64,000 nucleotides of DNA, taken from assembly GCF_029759835.1 (NCBI RefSeq), contig NZ_JAJJND010000003.1, positions 1 through 64,000 on the forward strand, read 5' to 3'. A program made the position numbers and the translations under genes. Origin of the DNA: Acetobacter sp. AN02 (GTDB lineage Bacteria; Pseudomonadota; Alphaproteobacteria; Acetobacterales; Acetobacteraceae). Under the pieces are notes generated by a model. That model saw nothing but the letters and a program-made list of their open reading frames with translations. It did not search any database and was not told the DNA's origin. Positions 57,960-64,000 of the stretch are shown here, one piece after another (position 1 is the first letter of the stretch; every line of letters starts with the position of its first letter).

Positions 57960-59046
57960 GAAAGCCGAAGAGGCAAAAACCGAATCCGCTCCGCAGAGCT
58001 GCTCCTCAAAGCCCGCTCCCGCAGCCCCCGCCTCCGCGCCCTCCGCAGAGCCGGAAAAAGACTGGGGCCCGACCGAGGACATCACCGTCCGAGAAGCCCT
58101 GCGCGACGCCATGGCCACGGAAATGCGCCGCGACGGAGACGTGTTCCTGATCGGAGAGGAAGTCGCGCAGTACCAGGGAGCCTACAAGGTCTCCCAGGGT
58201 CTGCTGGATGAATTCGGAGAAAAGCGCGTCATCGACACGCCCATCACCGAACACGGCTTCACCGGCCTTGCCGTCGGCGCCGCCATGACCGACCTCAAGC
58301 CCATCGTAGAGTTCATGACCATGAACTTCTCGATGCAGGCCATCGATCACATCATCAACTCCGCAGCCAAGACGCTGTACATGTCCGGCGGCCAGATCCG
58401 CTGCCCGATCGTGTTCCGCGGCCCCAACGGCGCAGCCGCCCGCGTCGGCGCACAGCACTCACAGTGCTATGCCAGCTGGTATGCCCACATTCCGGGCCTG
58501 AAAGTCGTCGCTCCCTGGTCCTCCGCTGACGCCAAGGGCCTGCTCCGCGCCGCCATCCGGGACCCGAACCCGGTCGTGGTGCTGGAAAACGAGATCCTCT
58601 ACGGACAGAAATTCCCCTGCCCCACGGACGAGGATTTCATCCTCCCCATCGGCAAGGCGAAAATCGAACGTGAAGGCACGGACGTCACGATCGTCACCTT
58701 CTCGATCATGGTCGGCGTCGCCCTGCAGGCCGCAGAACAGCTCGCCGAACAGGGCATCAGCGCAGAAGTCATCAACCTGCGCACGCTCCGCCCGCTCGAC
58801 ACGGCAACCATCGTGGAAAGCGTGAAGAAAACCAGCCGCCTCGTCACGGTCGAGGAAGGCTGGCCCTTCGCCGGTATCGGAGCCGAGGTCTCGATGCAGA
58901 TCATCGAACACGCCTTCGACTGGCTCGACGCCCCGCCCGTCCGCGTCGCAGGCGTCGACGTACCGATGCCCTTCGCCGCCAATCTGGAAAAGCTCGCGCT
59001 CCCGCAGCCCGACTGGATTGTCGAAGCCGTCCGCAAGCTGGTCTGA
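57682..59046 (+). CDS. pdhB: Pyruvate dehydrogenase E1 beta subunit with N-terminal lipoyl domain
   Basis: 454 residues. A lipoyl domain (1-80, lipoyl Lys43 in IETDKATME) and an Ala/Pro linker precede the E1 beta domain ([68 protein letters not shown]). A lipoyl domain on E1 beta is a known alphaproteobacterial trait. The lipoyl-coding DNA is almost identical to that of pdhC. It begins 5 bases after the pdhA stop. Confidence 0.97.
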   Translation: MATDILMPALSPTMTEGKLARWVKKEGDKISSGDVIAEIETDKATMEVEAVDEGILGRILVPEGTEGVAVNAPIAILVEEGEDVPDGPSGAAPKAEEAKTESAPQSCSSKPAPAAPASAPSAEPEKDWGPTEDITVREALRDAMATEMRRDGDVFLIGEEVAQYQGAYKVSQGLLDEFGEKRVIDTPITEHGFTGLAVGAAMTDLKPIVEFMTMNFSMQAIDHIINSAAKTLYMSGGQIRCPIVFRGPNGAAARVGAQHSQCYASWYAHIPGLKVVAPWSSADAKGLLRAAIRDPNPVVVLENEILYGQKFPCPTDEDFILPIGKAKIEREGTDVTIVTFSIMVGVALQAAEQLAEQGISAEVINLRTLRPLDTATIVESVKKTSRLVTVEEGWPFAGIGAEVSMQIIEHAFDWLDAPPVRVAGVDVPMPFAANLEKLALPQPDWIVEAVRKLV

Positions 59047-59055
59047 GGAGCGATC

Positions 59056-59333
59056 ATGGCCACCGATATTCTGATGCCGGCCCTTTCGCCGACAATGACC
59101 GAAGGCAAGCTGGCGCGCTGGGTCAAGAAGGAAGGCGACAAAATCTCCTCCGGAGATGTGATCGCCGAAATCGAGACCGACAAGGCCACGATGGAAGTCG
59201 AAGCCGTCGATGAAGGCATCCTGGGCCGCATCCTCGTGCCCGAAGGCACCGAAGGCGTCGCCGTCAACGCCCCCATCGCCATCCTGGTCGAGGAAGGAGA
59301 GGACGTCCCCGACGGCCCTTCCGGCGCGGCACC
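59056..59333 (+). repeat. 278-bp direct repeat, copy 2 (lipoyl domain of pdhC)
   Basis: Partner of 57682-57959. Recombination between the copies would delete the pdhB E1 domain and fuse the genes. Confidence 0.95.
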
Positions 59334-60306
59334 CGCGCCGAAAGCTCCGGAAGCGAAAGCCGCACCGGCTCCGCAGAAATCCGAAGCACCGAAGAAGGCA
59401 GAGCCCGCCCGGGCCGAAGCCCCGAAAACCGCAGCCCCTTCCGGAGACAAACGTATCTTCGCCTCGCCGCTGGCCCGCCGCATCGCAAAGGACAAAGGGC
59501 TCGACCTGTCCGCGATCAAAGGCACCGGACCGAACGGCCGCATCGTGAAAAAAGACGTGGAAGCCGCGAAAAAAGCTCCGGCAGCCGCCCCCGCACCGCT
59601 CGCGGCAGGAGAGACCACCTCGGTCCCGCTGTCCTCGATGCGTAAGGTCATCGCCCGCCGCCTGACCGAGTCCAAATCCACGGTGCCGCATTTCTACGTC
59701 TCAGCCGACGTGGAACTCGACGCCCTGCTGGACCTGCGCTCGAAGCTGAACGCCACCTCCCCGGCAGAAGGCCCGGAAGCCTTCAAGCTGTCGGTCAACG
59801 ACATGCTGATCAAGGCCGCCGCCCTGACCCTGAAGCGCGTGCCGGACATGAACGTCTCCTTTACGGAAGACGCCCTCATAAAATACGCAGATGTGGACAT
59901 CTCCGTCGCCGTGTCGATCCCCGACGGACTGATCACCCCGATCGTCCGCCAGGCCGACAGGAAAAGCCTGCGTCAGATCAGCAACGAGGTGAAGGATCTC
60001 GTCGCCCGCGCCCGCGCCGGAAAACTCAAACCTGAAGAGTTCCAGGGCGGCACATTCTCCATCTCCAATATGGGAATGTTCGGCGTGAGCTCCTTCTCCG
60101 CCATCCTCAACCCGCCCCAGGCCGGCATCCTCGCCATCGCAGCAGGCGAGAAACGAGCCGTGGTCCGCGGAGACGCGCTCGCAATCGGAACGGTCATGAC
60201 CGTCACGCTGTCGGTCGATCACCGGGCCGTGGACGGCGCGCTCGCCGCCCAGTGGGTCTCGACATTCCGCGACATCGTGCAGTCGCCGCTCAGCCTCGTG
60301 GTCTGA
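59056..60306 (+). CDS. pdhC: Pyruvate dehydrogenase E2, dihydrolipoamide acetyltransferase
   Basis: 416 residues: one lipoyl domain (Lys43), an Ala/Pro/Lys-rich linker, the peripheral subunit-binding domain (ASPLARRIAKDKGLDLSAIK, GTGPNGRIVKKDV) and the acetyltransferase domain ending in the catalytic DHRAVDGALAAQW. It forms the complex core. 9 bases after pdhB. Confidence 0.97.
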   Translation: MATDILMPALSPTMTEGKLARWVKKEGDKISSGDVIAEIETDKATMEVEAVDEGILGRILVPEGTEGVAVNAPIAILVEEGEDVPDGPSGAAPAPKAPEAKAAPAPQKSEAPKKAEPARAEAPKTAAPSGDKRIFASPLARRIAKDKGLDLSAIKGTGPNGRIVKKDVEAAKKAPAAAPAPLAAGETTSVPLSSMRKVIARRLTESKSTVPHFYVSADVELDALLDLRSKLNATSPAEGPEAFKLSVNDMLIKAAALTLKRVPDMNVSFTEDALIKYADVDISVAVSIPDGLITPIVRQADRKSLRQISNEVKDLVARARAGKLKPEEFQGGTFSISNMGMFGVSSFSAILNPPQAGILAIAAGEKRAVVRGDALAIGTVMTVTLSVDHRAVDGALAAQWVSTFRDIVQSPLSLVV

Positions 60307-60313
60307 GCCATCC

Positions 60314-60360
60314 GGTCCGGGAGACGGCAGCGCCCCCGCGCCGCGCCCGTCTCCCGGACC
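60314..60360 (+). other. Long perfect hairpin between pdhC and lpdA
   Basis: GGTCCGGGAGACGG (60314-60327) pairs with CCGTCTCCCGGACC (60347-60360): 14 perfect pairs, 19-base GC-rich loop, no U-tract. Likely an mRNA-stability or partial-termination element that separates E3 expression from E1/E2. Confidence 0.6.
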
Positions 60361-60436
60361 AGCCATCGGAAAAAGAACCTTCCGCCCGGCCCACGCCCCG
60401 GACCGGCACCGGACGGAAGCAGAGGAAAAACGGATC

Positions 60437-61846
60437 ATGAGCGGCACCGATTTCGATCTCATCGTTGTTGGCGGCGGCCCCGGCGGATATGTCGCGGCCC
60501 TGCGCGCAGCACAGCTGAAGCTGAAAGTCGCCGTGGTGGAAGCAAACCACCTGGGCGGTATCTGCCTCAACTGGGGCTGCATCCCCACCAAGGCCCTGCT
60601 GCGCGCCTCGGAAATCAATCACCTCCTGCACGACCTCGGGCAGTTCGGGTTCGAGGCCGACAACCCCCGCTTCGACTTCAAAAAAGTCGTGGCCCGCTCC
60701 CGCGCGGTCTCGAAACAGCTCTCGGGCGGCATCGGACATCTGCTGAAAAAAGCCAGGGTCCCGGTGTTCGATGGCTTCGGCAAACTCGCAGGCACGTCCG
60801 GAGACAAGCGTAAGCTGGACGTCAAACTCGCGGACGGGAAAACCACCACCCTCACCGCGCCGCACATCATCCTCGCCACAGGTGCCCGCGCCCGTGTGCT
60901 GCCGGGCATCGAACCCGACGGCAAGCTGATCTGGTCCTACCGCGAAGCCCTGGTCCCCGAAGCCCTGCCGAAACGCCTGCTCGTCATCGGGTCCGGCGCC
61001 ATCGGCACGGAATTCGCCTCCTTCTACCGCAACATGGGCTCCGAAGTGATCCTGGTGGAAGTCGCAGACCGCATCCTCCCGGTCGAGGACGAGGAAATCA
61101 GCAAACTCGCCCGCACCGCGTTCGAGAAACAGGGCATGAAAGTCCTGACCGGCGCAAAACTCGGCAAGCTGGAAAAAGGCTCCGATACGGTAAAAGTCCC
61201 CGTCGAAACCGGCGGCAAGACCGAAATCTTCGAAGTCGACCGCGTCATCTCCGCCGTCGGTATCGTCGGTAATGTCGAGAATATCGGCCTCGAAGGCACG
61301 AAAATCAAAGTCGAACGCACGCATGTCGTCGTCGATGAGCTCTGCCGCACCGGGGAAAAAGGCGTCTATGCCCTGGGCGATCTCGCCGGACCGCCCTGGC
61401 TCGCCCACAAAGCCAGCCACGAAGCCGTCATGTGCGTGGAAGCCATCGCCGGAAAACACGTCCACCCGATCGACCCGACAAAAATCCCGGGCTGCACCTA
61501 CTGCCGCCCGCAGATCGCCTCCGTCGGCTATACCGAGGCAAAGGCAAAAGAAGCAGGCTACACCGTAAAAACCGGTCGCTTCCCCTTCGTCGGCAACGGC
61601 AAGGCCATCGCCATGGGTGAGCCGGACGGACTGGTCAAGGTCGTGTTCGACGCAAAAACCGGAGAACTCCTGGGCGCCCACATGATCGGCGCGGAAGTGA
61701 CCGAAATGATCCAGGGTTACGTCATCGCCCGCTCCGGCGAACTGACCGAAGCCGAACTGCAGGAAACCGTCTTCCCCCACCCCACCATCTCGGAATCCAT
61801 GCACGAGGCCGTGCTCGCAGCCTATGACGGTGCCCTGCACTTCTGA
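60437..61846 (+). CDS. lpdA: Dihydrolipoamide dehydrogenase (E3)
   Basis: 469 residues. FAD motif VVGGGPGGYVAALRAAQL, redox disulfide Cys43/Cys48 (GGICLNWGCIPTKALL), NAD motif VIGSGAIGTEFASFYRNMGS, ALGDLAG and the His-Glu pair in FPHPTISESMHE. It re-oxidises the lipoyl groups of the complex with NAD+. Fourth gene of the pdh cluster. Confidence 0.97.
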   Translation: MSGTDFDLIVVGGGPGGYVAALRAAQLKLKVAVVEANHLGGICLNWGCIPTKALLRASEINHLLHDLGQFGFEADNPRFDFKKVVARSRAVSKQLSGGIGHLLKKARVPVFDGFGKLAGTSGDKRKLDVKLADGKTTTLTAPHIILATGARARVLPGIEPDGKLIWSYREALVPEALPKRLLVIGSGAIGTEFASFYRNMGSEVILVEVADRILPVEDEEISKLARTAFEKQGMKVLTGAKLGKLEKGSDTVKVPVETGGKTEIFEVDRVISAVGIVGNVENIGLEGTKIKVERTHVVVDELCRTGEKGVYALGDLAGPPWLAHKASHEAVMCVEAIAGKHVHPIDPTKIPGCTYCRPQIASVGYTEAKAKEAGYTVKTGRFPFVGNGKAIAMGEPDGLVKVVFDAKTGELLGAHMIGAEVTEMIQGYVIARSGELTEAELQETVFPHPTISESMHEAVLAAYDGALHF

Positions 61847-61855
61847 TCACCCCAC

Positions 61856-61891
61856 GCCTTCCGGGCTCACGAAACTCTGATCCCGGAAGGC
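61856..61891 (+). other. Hairpin between lpdA and lipA
   Basis: GCCTTCCGGG (61856-61865) and CCCGGAAGGC (61882-61891) pair perfectly. No U-tract follows. Similar in kind to the pdhC-lpdA hairpin. Confidence 0.5.
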
Positions 61892-62014
61892 AGACATCCC
61901 GTGCACACGGCTTGACGCCCGGCGCACATGGGATCACTTCTGAAGGCAGCTTCCGGCCGGGTGCGGCAGTCCTGCCGACCGTCCCGGCCCCTTCGTGCCG
62001 ACCGGGTAAAAATC

Positions 62015-63010
62015 ATGTCCACTCGTATCGTTATCGACCATCGCAAGACGGACGGCGCCGCGCTGCGCCACCCGGAAAAGGCACACCGGCCGGATAATCC
62101 GATCGCGCGCAAGCCCGACTGGATCCGCGTCAAGGCCCCCAATCACCCGGTCTATCACGAGACCAGGGAGCTGATGCGCGACAACAAACTCGTCACGGTC
62201 TGCGAGGAAGCCGCCTGCCCCAATATCGGGGAATGCTGGTCACAGCGCCACGCCACCATGATGATCATGGGCGAGATCTGCACCCGCGCCTGCTCGTTCT
62301 GCAACGTCACCACCGGACTGCCCCAGGCCCTGGACGAGGACGAACCCCGCCGCGTCGGAGAGGCCGTGGCAAAACTCGGCCTGCGCCACGTCGTCATCAC
62401 CTCCGTAGACCGGGACGACCTGCCTGACGGCGGCGCACGCCACTTCGCCCGCGTCATCAGCTCGATCCGCACCGCCTCCCCGGAAACCACCATCGAAGTC
62501 CTGACCCCGGACTTCCTCCGCAAACCCGGATCACTGGAAGTCGTCGTCGAAGCCCGCCCGGACGTGTTCAACCACAATATCGAAACCGTCCCCCGCCTCT
62601 ATCCCACGATCCGTCCCGGCGCACGCTACTACCAGTCCGTGCGCCTGCTGGACCGCGTGAAACAGCTCGATCCGTCCATCTTCACCAAATCCGGCCTCAT
62701 GCTCGGCCTCGGAGAGGAAAAGGCGGAACTGACACAGGTCATGGACGATTTCCGCATCGCGGACGTGGACTTCCTCACGATGGGCCAGTACCTCCAGCCC
62801 ACCGTCAAACACGCCGCCGTCGCCCGATTCGTCACACCTGACGAATTCGCGGACTACGCCGCCATCGCCCGCGCCAGAGGCTTCCTGCAGGTCAGCTCCT
62901 CCCCCCTGACACGCTCCTCCTATCATGCCGATTCCGATTTCGCCGCCCTGCGCGAAGCCCGGGAAAAACAGCTCGCAGCCAGATCCGGCACAGAGGCCGG
63001 AGCCGCCTGA
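62015..63010 (+). CDS. lipA: Lipoyl synthase
   Basis: 331 residues from ATG 62015. The auxiliary cluster motif [13 protein letters not shown] and the radical-SAM motif [10 protein letters not shown] are intact, as are [13 protein letters not shown] and GLGE. It inserts two sulfurs into protein-bound octanoate to make lipoate, directly serving the E2 and PdhB lipoyl domains encoded upstream. An upstream in-frame ATG (61928) gives an unrelated extension. Confidence 0.96.
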   Translation: MSTRIVIDHRKTDGAALRHPEKAHRPDNPIARKPDWIRVKAPNHPVYHETRELMRDNKLVTVCEEAACPNIGECWSQRHATMMIMGEICTRACSFCNVTTGLPQALDEDEPRRVGEAVAKLGLRHVVITSVDRDDLPDGGARHFARVISSIRTASPETTIEVLTPDFLRKPGSLEVVVEARPDVFNHNIETVPRLYPTIRPGARYYQSVRLLDRVKQLDPSIFTKSGLMLGLGEEKAELTQVMDDFRIADVDFLTMGQYLQPTVKHAAVARFVTPDEFADYAAIARARGFLQVSSSPLTRSSYHADSDFAALREAREKQLAARSGTEAGAA

Positions 63011-63471
63011 TGCCGACACATGCAGAACGAAGAGTGCTGGGCTACACGCCCGAGCAGGTGTTCGACCTCGTCGCAGACGTGCAGCACTACCCCAAATTCC
63101 TCCCCTGGTGCGTCGGCACGCGAATCCTCTCCCGCACCGACACGCTGCTGCTCGCAGACCTCACCGTCGGGTTCGGCCCCTTCCGGGAAACCTTCACCTC
63201 GCGCGTCACACTCAGCCGCCCGGACCAGATTCGCGTACAATACGAAAAAGGCCCGTTCAGATACCTCAATAATGTCTGGAAATTCTCGCCCGACCCCGGC
63301 GGATGCCTCGTCGATTTCCACGTGGACTTCGAATTCCGGTCCCGTATTCTTCAGGCTGCCATCGGCATGATGTTCGGAGAAGCCGTGCGCGTCATGGTCT
63401 CCGCCTTCATCCGCAGAGCCCGCGAAGTCTACGGCCCGCCCCTGCAGTCCGGCACACCCGCCACACGCTGA
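63010..63471 (+). CDS. RatA/COQ10-type START-domain protein
   Basis: 153 residues, SRPBCC fold. GYTPEQVFDLVADVQHYPKF, LPWCVGTRIL, and the basic/aromatic end VRVMVSAFIRRAREVYG are typical of the polyketide-cyclase/COQ10 family. In alphaproteobacteria such proteins are thought to bind ubiquinone; 'RatA toxin' is the E. coli name. Overlaps lipA by one base (TGATG), so coupled. Confidence 0.9.
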   Translation: MPTHAERRVLGYTPEQVFDLVADVQHYPKFLPWCVGTRILSRTDTLLLADLTVGFGPFRETFTSRVTLSRPDQIRVQYEKGPFRYLNNVWKFSPDPGGCLVDFHVDFEFRSRILQAAIGMMFGEAVRVMVSAFIRRAREVYGPPLQSGTPATR

Positions 63472-63634
63472 AATACCGGAACGAAGACGAAACTTTCCGG
63501 TTGTGCCGTCGTTGACTGGCAGAGAACACCGCCGGGTGCTAGTCTCCCGCCTGTGCGACACATCTGAGATGTACCACACAAGCCGCATGAAGTGAGTTCT
63601 CGCGGCGGGTCGAGACCGGAAAAGGGTTTTAAAT

Positions 63635-64000
63635 ATGAAGTCTCTGTTTGCAGCAACGCTGGTCAGCGCTTCCGTTCTGGCATCAGCGCCGATGGCGCTG
63701 GCTGCCGGCCACCACCACGCACACAGCAAGAAGCAGTCCTCTGCAGAAGCCGCCGCCGATGGCGACCGCGCGACCGAGGACCTTAACGCCCGCAGCCTCT
63801 CCCAGGCGCGCCAGGGCGTCATCGTTCCGCCCTCCATCACGCCGGGCACCCACGTAGCCACGACCCCCGCTGTCGCTGCTCCGATCTCCTCCGTCACGGC
63901 TCCGACAGTGACAGCCCCGACAATGACGGCTCCGGCCGTAACCGCACCGGCAATCACGGCTCCGGCTGTCACGGCATCAGGCGTCACCGCTCCGGCCGTC
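63635..64000 (+). CDS. Secreted protein of TAPxV repeats (3' end outside the window)
   Basis: From ATG 63635 the frame is open to the end of the window (122 codons). A signal peptide (MKSLFAATLVSASVLASAPM, cleavage near ALAAG) is followed by a His-rich patch (GHHHAHSKK), a charged segment and then Thr/Ala/Pro/Val repeats: TAPTV, TAPTM, TAPAV, TAPAI, TAPAV, TASGV, TAPAV, coded by near-identical 15-base units. Probably an extended periplasmic or surface protein. The preceding 163-base gap (63472-63634) holds no other gene. Confidence 0.75.
   Translation, partial: MKSLFAATLVSASVLASAPMALAAGHHHAHSKKQSSAEAAADGDRATEDLNARSLSQARQGVIVPPSITPGTHVATTPAVAAPISSVTAPTVTAPTMTAPAVTAPAITAPAVTASGVTAPAV

Noticed and set aside
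60290-61840. 516-codon frame antisense to lpdA
   Set aside because: Gly/Asp/Phe-rich mirror of the lpdA codons; no start signals and no known motifs.
63010-63471. Toxin of a toxin-antitoxin pair (RatA)
   Set aside because: The family is a ubiquinone-binding START protein in alphaproteobacteria and the gene is coupled to lipA, with no convincing antitoxin.
63800-64000. CRISPR array from the 15-base repeats
   Set aside because: Units are contiguous, in frame and coding (TAPxV); there are no spacers.

Overview
The window is a chromosomal segment of a GC-rich alphaproteobacterium, most likely an acetic acid bacterium (Acetobacteraceae). This rests on the very long (1510 aa) SMC protein, an alphaproteobacterial SOS box (GTTC-N7-GTTC) before lexA, an E1-beta pyruvate dehydrogenase subunit with its own lipoyl domain, and the gene orders yfgM-bamB-der, metX-metW and moeA-lexA. 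The genus cannot be fixed from this sequence alone.

Layout. 1-500: the end of an IS5-type transposase and a truncated membrane-protein remnant. 0.5-12.7 kb: a DsbA-like thioredoxin, smc, a degenerate GDPD-like membrane protein, the minus-strand yfgM-bamB-der operon, a DUF1543 protein with a luciferase-like oxidoreductase, and two small envelope/stress proteins. 12.8-15.4 kb: three co-directional genes that look like an ABC importer (ATPase, binding protein, permease) whose ATPase has lost every catalytic motif and whose permease is only a fragment. 15.4-19.8 kb: porin, tRNA-Asp, lexA with SOS box, moeA, rpmG. 20-23.7 kb: a giant polysaccharide protein (repeats, GH99-like/WbsX, GT4, GT2) split by a one-base frameshift. 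24-29.5 kb: metX-metW-sugar kinase, an RhlE-type helicase, a methyltransferase and a lytic transglycosylase. 29.6-35.3 kb: a MarR-controlled FUSC/DUF1656/HlyD/NodT efflux operon. 35.5-38.8 kb: a phytochrome-like HWE histidine kinase lacking chromophore ligands, with a C-terminal receiver, coupled to a PAP2 phosphatase.

38.9-56.5 kb is biosynthetic: trpBA-csoR; the ribDE-BA-H operon behind an FMN riboswitch; an AlgX/AlgJ-like SGNH protein; murJ; the thiCOSGED operon behind a TPP riboswitch; trpGDC. 56.6-63.5 kb is a lipoate-centred cluster: pdhA, pdhB, pdhC (aceF), lpdA, lipA and a RatA/COQ10-type START protein. The window ends inside a secreted protein made of TAPxV repeats.

Most of the window is ordinary core metabolism. 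The best candidates for something undescribed are the decayed but intact ABC-like trio (12.8-15.4 kb) with its palindromic leader, the chromophore-less phytochrome kinase with PAP2 partner, a 15-nt motif shared by two unrelated promoters (29520 and 56582), and a 14-codon leader ORF coupled to pdhA.
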